This document shows positions 43,303-51,899 of a stretch of 64,000 bases of DNA, piece after piece (position 1 is the stretch's first letter; every line of letters starts with the position of its first letter). Origin of the DNA: Alistipes sp. (GTDB taxonomy: Bacteria > Bacteroidota > Bacteroidia > Bacteroidales > Rikenellaceae); assembly GCA_017937765.1 (NCBI GenBank), contig JAGBCY010000028.1:38416-102415 (forward strand). The letters run 5' to 3'. A model generated the notes under the pieces. The model ran no database searches. It had not been told where the DNA came from and saw nothing but the letters and a program-made list of their open reading frames with translations. Both the position numbers and the translations under genes were made by a program.

Positions 43303-43935
43303 ATGAAGAGAGTGATTCTATCTATTGTTGCAATCCTTGCAATGGCATTTTCGGCCTCGGCGCAGCAGAAGGGCGAGCAGTACGTGGGTCTTAACCTCGG
43401 CTACGAGACGGGTAAAAGCACCGTGGAGTTCCACGCCAACAGCATCTACGACATCCACTGGAACGAGAAGGTGACGGCGCGTAGTGGCGACGACGTTGGC
43501 TTCGGATTGGAGTATGGCTACTTCGTGGCTAACAACCTGTTAGTCAAGGCACACGTAGGTTACGGCTTCGAAAAGTTAGACGAGGATATCAGCCACTCGT
43601 TTAATATTACGCCTGGCTTGGCATACTACGTACGTCTGGCCGATGGTTTTTACTATACGCCAAATCTCTTGGTAGGATATGGACTTAGCTCAACAAAGCA
43701 GACCGACGATAGTTACCTTACGCTCCACGGCCTTGTTGCCGAGGTGCAGCCATTAGCCGTAGAGTTCCGCCCGGCGAAACGTTTTGCGATGACCGTGAGC
43801 CTTGCTTCGCTTCAGTTTGTGTACCTTAGCGGTAAGCTCGACGCGGGCGAGCAGCTTTCGACCACGGTAGATACCAGCGGCGTAGCCTTCAGTCTGTTGG
43901 CGAATGCTCAGGTGGGCTTTAAGCTATATTTCTAA
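43303..43935 (+). CDS. Outer-membrane beta-barrel protein (about 20 kDa) under a G-tract promoter
   Basis: The 210-residue protein has a signal peptide (MKRVILSIVAILAMAFSASA) followed by an eight-stranded-barrel-like pattern. It contains YVGLNLGYETGKSTVEF, VGFGLEYGYFVANNLLVKAH and FYYTPNLLVGYGLS, and it ends in the aromatic-terminated AQVGFKLYF. It resembles porin-like OprF/OmpW-type small barrels of Bacteroidetes. Surface exposure fits the candidate phase-variable promoter. No operon partner; a hairpin terminator lies 60 bases downstream. Confidence 0.85.
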   Translation: MKRVILSIVAILAMAFSASAQQKGEQYVGLNLGYETGKSTVEFHANSIYDIHWNEKVTARSGDDVGFGLEYGYFVANNLLVKAHVGYGFEKLDEDISHSFNITPGLAYYVRLADGFYYTPNLLVGYGLSSTKQTDDSYLTLHGLVAEVQPLAVEFRPAKRFAMTVSLASLQFVYLSGKLDAGEQLSTTVDTSGVAFSLLANAQVGFKLYF

Positions 43936-43995
43936 CATACGTCGGTAAGCGACCAAATGGTCAATATTTCTGACATTATAAATAATTAGAGGATT

Positions 43996-44026
43996 GCGGG
44001 TATTAAATTAATACCCGCAACCTGTT
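43996..44026 (+). terminator. Hairpin terminator after the G-tract-controlled barrel gene
   Basis: A perfect inverted repeat GCGGGTATTAA / TTAATACCCGC with a one-base centre (43996-44018) is followed by CCTGTTTTTA. The arms nearly match those of the hairpin at 58193-58223. Confidence 0.8.
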
Positions 44027-44133
44027 TTTAGAGCCCATTAATCGATGTAAAATTCCGTTATAGGGACTACCCCACGTTCGAATCAGTCTCTTAATACAAC
44101 ATTCTAATTGATAGCGTTTGCTCCACGAAAATA

Positions 44134-44790
44134 TTAGAGTAGGAAGCCGATAGATATGCCCGCCTTGTTTGGCAGCCACTCGGCCGATGAGTTGAATGGA
44201 TCTGGCGAGGTGGGATGCTTATCTTCGGGTCGCGAGGGATTCATATCAACAACGCCATCCATCGAGTAGCCGTTATACTTGCTGTGCATATATGCAAAGC
44301 CGACAAATACATCGAGCACCCAGCGGCGCGCAAACTGCCACTCATAGCCCACAACCGCACCAGCCATAAAACCATAGCCCTTGCAATAGCGATTCTGAAG
44401 GGCAATATGCCCGCCGGCAAGTTGCGGCTTCGACATATCAAAAGCCATCATACCTGCATTGACACCAGCATACAAGCCGTGCGTGCGCTCGGGTGCAATA
44501 TAGCAGCGATACTCGTTAAGGAAGATGCCAAAGTGCATATGGTGGCCATCAATAGACTTCCACGGCGAGTAGACTATCTCGGTCTGAAATGCCGAGTGGG
44601 GCGATAGGCGAAACTCAACCTGAGGGTTCACCACACCAACAAGAGCATAGGCCGCATTGAGCTTTACGATAGGCTGAGCACCACACTCCTTAGCCGCCAC
44701 ATCGAGGGGCTCATATGGTTGCTCGGCACGGAGAGTATCCACACCCAAAAGCAGCGTTACAATGAGAGCTAACAATCTGACCCGGCGCAT
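44134..44790 (-). CDS. DUF3575-like outer membrane protein
   Basis: The 218-residue protein has a signal peptide (MRRVRLLALIVTLLLGVDTLRA) and a barrel-like mature part. VKLNAAYALVGVVNPQVEF and HFGIFLNEYRCYIAPER followed by GLYAGVNAG resemble the DUF3575 family found in Bacteroidetes. A probable terminal strand ends in GISIGFLL. It is encoded 11 bases after fmt on the same strand and is probably co-transcribed, although functionally unrelated. Confidence in the exact family is moderate. Confidence 0.68.
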   Translation of the reverse strand: MRRVRLLALIVTLLLGVDTLRAEQPYEPLDVAAKECGAQPIVKLNAAYALVGVVNPQVEFRLSPHSAFQTEIVYSPWKSIDGHHMHFGIFLNEYRCYIAPERTHGLYAGVNAGMMAFDMSKPQLAGGHIALQNRYCKGYGFMAGAVVGYEWQFARRWVLDVFVGFAYMHSKYNGYSMDGVVDMNPSRPEDKHPTSPDPFNSSAEWLPNKAGISIGFLL

Positions 44791-44801
44791 ACTACCACAC
44801 T

Positions 44802-45767
44802 TTAAGCAAACGTCACTTGTGAGGCATCACGCCAGCCGAGCAACAACTCACGCGTGGTCATACGTCGCTTGCCCGCAAGCTGCAACTCGTCGATATATAC
44901 CCAGCCGTCCGAGGCAGCCACGCGAAGTTCACCACGGCCATCCGTCACAACCGTGCCGGGTGCGACATCCATCGCTTTGAGTTCTACGCGCGTAGTAAAG
45001 ATCTTTATCGAGCCACACTCCTCGCCATCCTTGAATATGGGTGACCAAGCGGCAGGATAGGGCGATAGGCCACGCACAAGGTTATGGATATCCTCGGCAC
45101 CACGGTTCCAGTCGATACGGCCATCCTCCTTGAAGATCTTGGGAGCGGGGCGCAGGGTCGACTCGTCGATGTGCATCTGCTCCACGGGGTCGACGTTGCC
45201 CGAAGCAATGCGCTCAACAGTCTCGATGACGAGTCCAGAGCCGATGTTCATAAGTTTGTCGTAGAGCGTGCCGATATTGTCCTCGGGAAGAATATCTACC
45301 TCCTCCTGGCCGATGATTGCACCCTTATCTATCTCGTGGTTAAGGAGGAACGTAGTCACACCCGTACGTTTATCGCCGTTGATTATCGCCCAGTTTATCG
45401 GTGCAGCTCCGCGGTACTCGGGGAGGAGCGAGGCGTGGAGGTTAAACGTGCCGTGCTTAGGCATAGCCCACACAACCTCGGGAAGCATTCTAAAAGCGAT
45501 GACGATACCCAGATCGGGTTCCAATGCACGCAGTGCCTCGAGGAAGGCCTCGTCGCGCAACTTCTCGGGCTGCAAAATGGGGAGGCCGAGCTCCTTAGCC
45601 GTGAGCTTGACGTCGCTCTCGTGCATCCTCTGTCCACGGCCCGCAGGTTTGTCGGGCGTAGTTACAACAGCCACAACGTTGTACCCCTCCGCAACCAAAC
45701 GTCTAAGCGACGTGGCAGCGAACTCTGGCGTACCCATAAATACAATCCTCAGATTCTTAGCCTCCAT
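44802..45767 (-). CDS. fmt: Methionyl-tRNA formyltransferase
   Basis: Fmt formylates the initiator Met-tRNA. The 321-residue protein has the N-terminal RIVFMGTPEFAATSLRRLV, the tRNA loop VTTPDKPAGRG, and the catalytic Asn-His in FNLHASLLPEYRGAAPINWA near residue 107. The Asp is in HEIDKGAIIGQ, and a C-terminal OB-like domain follows. Its ATG overlaps the stop of the LptF/LptG-like gene (TAATG), so translation is coupled. Confidence 0.96.
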   Translation of the reverse strand: MEAKNLRIVFMGTPEFAATSLRRLVAEGYNVVAVVTTPDKPAGRGQRMHESDVKLTAKELGLPILQPEKLRDEAFLEALRALEPDLGIVIAFRMLPEVVWAMPKHGTFNLHASLLPEYRGAAPINWAIINGDKRTGVTTFLLNHEIDKGAIIGQEEVDILPEDNIGTLYDKLMNIGSGLVIETVERIASGNVDPVEQMHIDESTLRPAPKIFKEDGRIDWNRGAEDIHNLVRGLSPYPAAWSPIFKDGEECGSIKIFTTRVELKAMDVAPGTVVTDGRGELRVAASDGWVYIDELQLAGKRRMTTRELLLGWRDASQVTFA

Positions 45768-47263
45768 TATCTCTGTTTATTTATTTTGTTCGACTTCTTA
45801 CTTTTCTTCATCCACTTGGGCAGACGCTTCGAAATGGCGCGGCGTATCTTGCGTATACGTACATCATACCAGTCGAAATCCAAAAGCGATGTATCGTTAG
45901 TCGCCTTGTAGGTAAGGTATATAGCCACGGGAGTGAGGATAAATACCGGCAGCCACATTCCGTAGATTGCATCGAGTGTACCCTCCTTGGTCATCTTCTC
46001 GCCAGAGAGGCTGATTACGTAGTAGATCACGAAGAAGAATACCGAGATAACGATAGGCGTACCCAGTCCACCCTTGCGAATGATGGCACCCAGAGGCGCA
46101 CCGATCATAAAGAATACGATAATCGAGATGGGCAGCGTGAGCTTGCGATGCCACTCGGCCTCGGCACGATAGTACTGCGTGATAGCAACCTTCGATGAGT
46201 GCTCGTCGAAGGTGTAGGATCCCTGGGCCGAGCGTGCTGCATTTGATGCCGCGGTCATAACCTTAGCCTTGCTACGCATCGAGAGCGTGGGGATCGAGTC
46301 GTAGAAGTTGAAGGCGTGGTACTGCGAGCGGTCGATGCGGATACTATCGTTGGGGATGATGGTCGTATCGCGCGGGAAGAGCTGTCGCTTAAGCAGCGGC
46401 TGGTAGGTCTCAAGCGTACTCTTGTCGATGGTAATCTGCAACGAGTCCATAAGCTCCTCAAGCTCGACCATATTACGCGTCTGCGACTCGCTGAACTCCC
46501 TTGACATATCACCCTCGGGGCGCGCCACTTTCTCCACGGGGAAGGTGCCATCCTGACGCTGGAAGATATGCTGGCGCATCGTATTCTTGTCGTACCACTG
46601 CGAGCTTCGCGTATGTTCGTAGGTCTGGCCGTTGAAGAGCGTGACGTAGAGGTAGGCCTTGTCGTCGGACATACGTATGTAGCCCGAGTCCGCAAGCGTC
46701 GTTGTCATATCGCCATTGCTCGAGCGCGTATCGTAGATAATCACGTCGGTAAGCAGGCCCGTCTCGTCGTTCTGATGCCCTACACGGATACTCATATCGG
46801 GGAGGCCATTGAAGAACATTCCGTCCTGGAATTTCAACTCCTGACGCTGCTCGCGGATATCGAACAAGATGTCGTACATACGCTGGTTGGCGTAGGGCAC
46901 AAGGTTGTTCGATATAAAGAAGCTACCCACCGAGATCATTGCAACGACGACGAGCAACGGCTTAAGGATTCGCATAAGCGACATACCGGCCGACTTCATC
47001 GCAAGAAGCTCGAAGTTCTCGCCGAGGTTACCCATAGTCATAATCGCCGAGAGAAGCATTGCAAGAGGCAAACCCAACGGCACCATATTGATGGTTCCGC
47101 AGATGAAGAGCTCGATGATGGTGCCCACCTCGAGACCCTTACCCGTGAGCTCGTCGATATAACGCCACACGAAATTAAGCATCAGCACGAAGAGCACGAT
47201 GAAGAAGATGGCCAAGAGCGGTCCTATGTAGGCCTTGAGTACGAGTTTGTGTATCTTTTTCAT
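45767..47263 (-). CDS. lptG: LptF/LptG-family (YjgP/YjgQ) permease
   Basis: The 498-residue protein starts MKKIHKLVLKAYIGPLLAIFF. It has three N-terminal and three C-terminal hydrophobic helices around a large periplasmic beta region of about 250 residues, the LptF/LptG architecture. With the ATPase LptB these permeases extract LPS from the inner membrane. The protein is longer than E. coli LptG (about 360 residues) because of the periplasmic insert, which is usual in Bacteroidetes. It is the first of a coupled pair with fmt. Which of LptF or LptG it corresponds to is not decided. Confidence 0.9.
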   Translation of the reverse strand: MKKIHKLVLKAYIGPLLAIFFIVLFVLMLNFVWRYIDELTGKGLEVGTIIELFICGTINMVPLGLPLAMLLSAIMTMGNLGENFELLAMKSAGMSLMRILKPLLVVVAMISVGSFFISNNLVPYANQRMYDILFDIREQRQELKFQDGMFFNGLPDMSIRVGHQNDETGLLTDVIIYDTRSSNGDMTTTLADSGYIRMSDDKAYLYVTLFNGQTYEHTRSSQWYDKNTMRQHIFQRQDGTFPVEKVARPEGDMSREFSESQTRNMVELEELMDSLQITIDKSTLETYQPLLKRQLFPRDTTIIPNDSIRIDRSQYHAFNFYDSIPTLSMRSKAKVMTAASNAARSAQGSYTFDEHSSKVAITQYYRAEAEWHRKLTLPISIIVFFMIGAPLGAIIRKGGLGTPIVISVFFFVIYYVISLSGEKMTKEGTLDAIYGMWLPVFILTPVAIYLTYKATNDTSLLDFDWYDVRIRKIRRAISKRLPKWMKKSKKSNKINKQR

Positions 47264-48084
47264 TTGTTAGCAGTCCTCCTAATGGTTAAGAGTTTCACCA
47301 CAACCAAGAGCGTGGCAAGAATAAATATTATGCAGCTGCCCGTGGGCAGATCATATTCATAGCTAAGGACAAAGCCAAAGACATTGCCCACCACGGCCAC
47401 CACGGCCGAGTAGATTGCTATGCGGCGATAATCCTTCGTAAAGGTGTTGGCTATGACCGTAGGCATCGTAAGCAGCGACAAAAGCAGGATAATGCCCATA
47501 ACCTTAATCGAGAGAACTATTGTGATGGCCACAACAACCGACATAGCGTAAGCCACCCTCTCGGCCGCAACACCCTGACTATAAGCATAGCTCTCGTCAA
47601 ACGTCACAAACATCACCTTCCTAAGCCACCCCACTGCCCCCACAATTATAAACACCGTGAGCACGGCAAGCCAAGCGATATCGCGACCATCTACCAACAG
47701 GATGTTACCAAATAGGTAGCTCGTAAGGTCCGTGGCATAGCCCGGCCGCAACGACATAAAAACGGCACCAATGGCCATACCCACAGCCCAGATGATACCG
47801 ATGGCCGAGTCCTCTCTCATACGCCCCTTGCGCGAGGCGAACTCAATGCCGAGCGACGATAACACCGCAAAGCCTAAGGCTCCGATTATGGGGTTAGCCC
47901 CTACGTAGAGTGCGATACCCAAGCCGCCAAACGAGGCGTGGGTGATGCCTCCGCTAAGGAACACCATCCTTCGAGCAACGACATAACTACCTACAACACC
48001 GCACGTTATACCCGAAAGAATACACGCAACAAAGGCATTCGTAAGGAAGTCGTACGAAAATATGTTCTCCAGCGTCGTAAGCAT
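47260..48084 (-). CDS. znuB: Metal ABC transporter permease (ZnuB/ABC-3 family), without adjacent partners
   Basis: The 274-residue integral membrane protein has about eight helices. ACILSGITCGVVGSYVVARR, FLSGGITHASFGGLGIALY, and VMGIILLLSLLTMPTVIANT are the hallmarks of zinc/manganese permeases. No ATPase or metal-binding protein gene is adjacent. It overlaps the LptG-like gene by 4 bases, so the three genes form one transcript. The ATG at 48084 is preferred over an upstream TTG. A TAAATTTG box lies 19 bases before the start. Confidence 0.9.
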   Translation of the reverse strand: MLTTLENIFSYDFLTNAFVACILSGITCGVVGSYVVARRMVFLSGGITHASFGGLGIALYVGANPIIGALGFAVLSSLGIEFASRKGRMREDSAIGIIWAVGMAIGAVFMSLRPGYATDLTSYLFGNILLVDGRDIAWLAVLTVFIIVGAVGWLRKVMFVTFDESYAYSQGVAAERVAYAMSVVVAITIVLSIKVMGIILLLSLLTMPTVIANTFTKDYRRIAIYSAVVAVVGNVFGFVLSYEYDLPTGSCIIFILATLLVVVKLLTIRRTANK

Positions 48085-48102
48085 AAGCAATCTATAAACG
48101 TG

Positions 48103-48110
48103 CAAATTTA
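48103..48110 (-). promoter_or_regulatory. -7 box (TAAATTTG) of the znuB-lptG-fmt operon
   Basis: It matches TAnnTTTG on the minus strand. No -33 box is clear. No zinc-uptake-regulator-like palindrome was identified here. Confidence 0.45.
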
Positions 48111-48225
48111 CTTTTTTTTCGTGATACGACGAAAACTTTTTTCACTTTCGTGCAACTTTTTGTAACTTAGCACCCGAAATAGGCCTCTACGGAGGATTAC
48201 AATGCAATTGTAAAACCTTGAGATT

Positions 48226-49524
48226 ATGACTAAGAAAAGGGTTAGTTTTCACACGCTGGGCTGCAAGCTCAACTTCTCGGAATCATCTACCATCGCTCGC
48301 GAGTTCGAGCGCGGCGGATACACACGAGTTGACGCCTCGGAGCCCACGGATGTTGCCGTGATTAACAGCTGCTCGGTGACCGAACACGCCGACAAAAAAT
48401 GCCGCAACATCATACGAAAAATACACCGCCGAAACCCCAATGCAATCATCGCCGTGACGGGCTGTTATGCACAGCTCAAACCCGAGGTAATAGCCGAGAT
48501 AGAAGGCGTTGATATAGTATTGAGCAACAATGATAAGGGTGATTTATATAAACGTGTGATTGAGCTTAGAGACAGAAGCCAGACGGAGGTTTACAGCTGC
48601 TCCGTGGATGAGATTACACGCTTCTTCTCGGCATACTCATCGGGCGACCGTACGCGCTCGTTTCTTAAGGTGCAAGATGGCTGCGACTACAAGTGCGCCT
48701 ACTGCACCATCCACTATGCCCGCGGCTCGAGCCGAAATATCCCAATTGCCGAGATTGTCCGCGAGGCCGAGGAGATTGCCGCAGCGGGTCAGAAGGAGAT
48801 TGTCATCACGGGTGTAAACACAGGAGATTTCGGCCGCACGACGGGCGAGAAATTCATCGACCTACTGAGGGCCTTAGACCGTGTTGACGGCATCGAACGC
48901 TACCGCATCTCGAGCATCGAGCCCAACCTCATAACCGACGAGATCATAGAGTTTTGTGCCTCGTCGCCAAAGTTCGTACCACACTTCCATATCCCGCTCC
49001 AGAGCGGTTCGACACGCATACTCGGACTTATGCGCCGCCGATACACTGCCGACAAATATCGTGAGCGCATAGCAAAGATTCGCGAACTGATGCCCGATTC
49101 GTTCCTCGGCGTCGATGTCATCGTCGGCTTCCCCGGCGAGGGCGAGGAGGAGTTTATGGAGACGTATCATCTTCTGGAAGAGGTGGGTGCTTCGTTCCTA
49201 CATATCTTTCCCTTCTCGGAGCGTCCCGGAACGCCCGCTGTGGATATGCCCAACAAGGTGCAATCACGCATATCAACCGAGCGCGTCGAGCGTCTCGAGG
49301 AGCTCAGCACAAAGCTGCATAATGCCTTTGCAAACAAGTATTTAGGCACCGAGCGCGAGGTGCTCTTTGAGAGTACCGACCACGACGGCTGGATGTATGG
49401 CTACACCGATAATTACTTGCGTGTATCAGCCCCCTACGACGGCGAGCGTATCAACACCATCTGTCGCGTTTTGCTCGACACTATTGATTCGGATGGGAAC
49501 ATTCGCTCGAAAATAGTTGGATAA
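48226..49524 (+). CDS. mtaB: tRNA t6A37 methylthiotransferase
   Basis: MtaB adds a methylthio group to t6A in tRNA to make ms2t6A. The 432-residue protein has an N-terminal UPF0004 domain with the three cluster cysteines (LGCKLN, NSCSVTEH, TGCYAQ). The radical SAM motif is CDYKCAYCTIHYARG near residue 150, with the SAM-binding GVNTGDFG. A C-terminal TRAM-like domain follows. The separation of these motifs fits the MtaB branch rather than MiaB. No clear promoter box is visible; a 7-bp palindrome, TTACAAT/ATTGTAA, lies 15 bases before the start. Confidence 0.9.
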   Translation: MTKKRVSFHTLGCKLNFSESSTIAREFERGGYTRVDASEPTDVAVINSCSVTEHADKKCRNIIRKIHRRNPNAIIAVTGCYAQLKPEVIAEIEGVDIVLSNNDKGDLYKRVIELRDRSQTEVYSCSVDEITRFFSAYSSGDRTRSFLKVQDGCDYKCAYCTIHYARGSSRNIPIAEIVREAEEIAAAGQKEIVITGVNTGDFGRTTGEKFIDLLRALDRVDGIERYRISSIEPNLITDEIIEFCASSPKFVPHFHIPLQSGSTRILGLMRRRYTADKYRERIAKIRELMPDSFLGVDVIVGFPGEGEEEFMETYHLLEEVGASFLHIFPFSERPGTPAVDMPNKVQSRISTERVERLEELSTKLHNAFANKYLGTEREVLFESTDHDGWMYGYTDNYLRVSAPYDGERINTICRVLLDTIDSDGNIRSKIVG

Positions 49525-49547
49525 TTCACACAAAAGTATTACTTTTG
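49517..49547 (+). promoter_or_regulatory. Promoter of the HAMP-protein/trkH pair
   Basis: TTG at 49517-49519, a 20-base spacer, TACTTTTG at 49540-49547. The -33 part lies inside the end of mtaB. The next ATG is at 49575. Confidence 0.7.
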
Positions 49548-49574
49548 TCCGAATTTAACCACAACAACGGGACT

Positions 49575-50399
49575 ATGTTGGAAAGAGTAAAAAAGATATT
49601 CCAGATAAACTCCATCAAGCGACGTATGCAGCTCGCCTTCCTGAGCATCATACTGTTGCTTTGCTTCTCGGGAGCGATGTCGCTCTTTGAGCTCGAGCGC
49701 GTGAGTCACGATACGGAGGAGATTCTGTTGGCCAGTAAGCAGAATGTCGACCTCGCGGGCGAGATGATATCGGCCCTCAACGAGCAGAACGACGCGATGA
49801 TTAATATGGCCGTCATTGGTGGCGGGTTCCACGACATCGCCCCACGCTTCCGCGAGTGTGAGGAGTCTATCGCACGCCTCTCGGCTGCGGTGGAGAAGGC
49901 ACACCAGAGTATGAGCAATACCGAGACGCCAACGGCAACCGACTCGCTGGTGATGTTTAGCAACCGCATCAACGCTTTGGCTAAGGCCTACATCAATGGC
50001 GAGGTACATAGCGCAATCGCCACGGATACCCTCTCGCGCATCACAACCCATAGTTGGTATGTGGATAACTACAAGACCGAGTACGTAAACGTCTCGAACC
50101 AGATCAGAAAGTATATGACCGGTTCGGAGAGTACGCTCGGTCCCGATGTTAACCGTCTGAGTCACACGGCACGCCGCGCGGTAACGCCCGTGTTTATCTC
50201 GCTTGTCGTAATGCTCGTTGTGGTGCTTATGTTCTACCTCTTCATTCGCCACTACATCACCAAACCCATCCTGCGTATCAACCGCGAGTTGGGCGACTAC
50301 CTGCGTTACAGGACACCCTTTGACGAGAACATCGCTTGTCGCGATGAGATTCAGACGCTACGCGACCGCATCGCCAGCCTTATTTCCAAGCAACGATAA
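49575..50399 (+). CDS. Membrane sensor stub: periplasmic helical domain plus HAMP, no output domain
   Basis: The 274-residue protein has one helix near residues 20-40 (LAFLSIILLLCFSGAMSLF) and a periplasmic helical bundle of about 150 residues. A second helix follows near residue 205 (VFISLVVMLVVVLMFYLFI), and then a short HAMP-like region (ITKPILRINRELGDYLRY). It ends with no histidine kinase, cyclase or chemotaxis domain. It resembles the input half of a histidine kinase or methyl-accepting protein. It is 12 bases before trkH, suggesting a role in potassium transport or its signalling. The upstream TTG start at 49545 is inside the -7 box. Confidence 0.72.
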   Translation: MLERVKKIFQINSIKRRMQLAFLSIILLLCFSGAMSLFELERVSHDTEEILLASKQNVDLAGEMISALNEQNDAMINMAVIGGGFHDIAPRFRECEESIARLSAAVEKAHQSMSNTETPTATDSLVMFSNRINALAKAYINGEVHSAIATDTLSRITTHSWYVDNYKTEYVNVSNQIRKYMTGSESTLGPDVNRLSHTARRAVTPVFISLVVMLVVVLMFYLFIRHYITKPILRINRELGDYLRYRTPFDENIACRDEIQTLRDRIASLISKQR

Positions 50400-50411
50400 C
50401 ACCTCAAAAGG

Positions 50412-51857
50412 ATGAGAGTTCACGTAGTCATACGCTATATCGGAATGGTGCTACAATTCATAGCATCGTTTATGCTGGCGTCGGCCATCGTCTCGATGCT
50501 CAATGGCTACGACTCTGCCTATTATCCATTGCTGCTATCTTCGTTTCTCACGGCACTGCTGGGTCTCTTCCCGATGATCTTCGTCGAGAAGGTTGACGAA
50601 ATTAAGACCAAGGAGGGCTATGCCATCGTCGTGGGCTCGTGGCTTGTGGCCTGCATTGTGGGTATGTTCCCCTACCTTATCTGGGGCGGAGAGTTCACGC
50701 TCATAAACGCCTGGTTTGAGAGCGTCTCGGGCTTCACCACCACGGGAGCGTCCATCCTCACCGACATCGAGTTCCTGCCGCGCGGCCTGCTCTTCTGGCG
50801 TGCATCGTCGGCCTGGATCGGAGGTATCGGCGTTGTTATGTTCGCCCTCGTAGTACTCCCTTCAATGGGTAAGAGTCGCCATATGTTGTCAAATGCCGAG
50901 ATGAGTTCCATCGCCAAGGATAACTTCCACTACCGCTCGAAGGTAATCATCCGCATCCTCACTATGGTCTACGCAGGCCTCACGCTCGTCACTACCTTTG
51001 CACTGAAGTACTCGGGTATGACGTGGTTCGACTCGCTCACCCACGCGATGACGTCGTGCAGCACTTGTGGTTTTAGCACTAAGAATGCCTCGGTAGCGTT
51101 CTGGGACAGCCCCTCGATTGAGGCCATTATGATGGTGGCGATGATACTCTCGTCGATACACTTCGGCATTCTATATGCAACGATTACGGGCCGCAGGAAC
51201 AATATTTTCCGCTCGGAGGTCGTTCGCACGTTCATAGGGATGATGGTTGTGGTAGCCGCGGTTATCGCCATCAACCTCTGGGCTGAAGGCATATACCCCA
51301 CCTTTGGTGAGGCTGCACGCCACGCCTCGTTTCAGGTTGTCAGCTTAACGACAACATCGGGCTTCGCCACAGCCGACACGAATATGTGGACACCGCTGGC
51401 CATAGTGCTTCTGGTCTTCTGTTCGGTGATATGCGGCTGTGCTGGTTCAACGTCGGGAGGTATGAAGGTCGACCGCGTGCTCATAGCAACAAAGGTTATC
51501 AATAACCGCATAAAGGTGCAGCTCCACCCCAATGCCGTCATACGCACGAAGGTGGATGGCACGGTGCAGGACGATAGCGTACAGGGATTGGTGATGACAT
51601 TCATCGTGGCCTACATAATCTTGGTATCGATAGGCACCATCATCTACACGCTCTTCGGGTGCGACCTTATGACGGGCTTCACCGCAGCGATATCGTGTAT
51701 AAGCAACGTGGGCCCTGGCTTTGGCGAGGTTGGCTCGATGTCGAACTTCTCGCACCTGCCTGCGGTGCTGAAGTTCACCTCGACGATACTTATGCTCATC
51801 GGTCGTATGGAGATTTTTGGATTCATACAGTTGCTCTTTATACGTTCGTGGAGATAG
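50412..51857 (+). CDS. trkH: Potassium uptake protein TrkH
   Basis: The 481-residue inner-membrane protein has the four selectivity-loop repeats of the Trk/Ktr family: SVSGFTTTGASIL, TSCSTCGFSTKNAS, TTTSGFATADTN and ISNVGPGFGEVG. It imports K+ with protons or sodium. In this family a cytoplasmic TrkA binds nucleotides and gates the channel; no trkA gene is visible in the window. It is downstream of and close to the HAMP protein. Confidence 0.93.
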   Translation: MRVHVVIRYIGMVLQFIASFMLASAIVSMLNGYDSAYYPLLLSSFLTALLGLFPMIFVEKVDEIKTKEGYAIVVGSWLVACIVGMFPYLIWGGEFTLINAWFESVSGFTTTGASILTDIEFLPRGLLFWRASSAWIGGIGVVMFALVVLPSMGKSRHMLSNAEMSSIAKDNFHYRSKVIIRILTMVYAGLTLVTTFALKYSGMTWFDSLTHAMTSCSTCGFSTKNASVAFWDSPSIEAIMMVAMILSSIHFGILYATITGRRNNIFRSEVVRTFIGMMVVVAAVIAINLWAEGIYPTFGEAARHASFQVVSLTTTSGFATADTNMWTPLAIVLLVFCSVICGCAGSTSGGMKVDRVLIATKVINNRIKVQLHPNAVIRTKVDGTVQDDSVQGLVMTFIVAYIILVSIGTIIYTLFGCDLMTGFTAAISCISNVGPGFGEVGSMSNFSHLPAVLKFTSTILMLIGRMEIFGFIQLLFIRSWR

Positions 51858-51899
51858 GATTTGTGTGATAAAAACAGAATAGATTGAGAGATTAAGATA

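Noticed and set aside
48196-48212. Palindrome TTACAAT-GCA-ATTGTAA before mtaB as a regulator site
   Set aside because: Seven-base arms in AT-rich DNA are too common to claim a regulator; no known operator matches.
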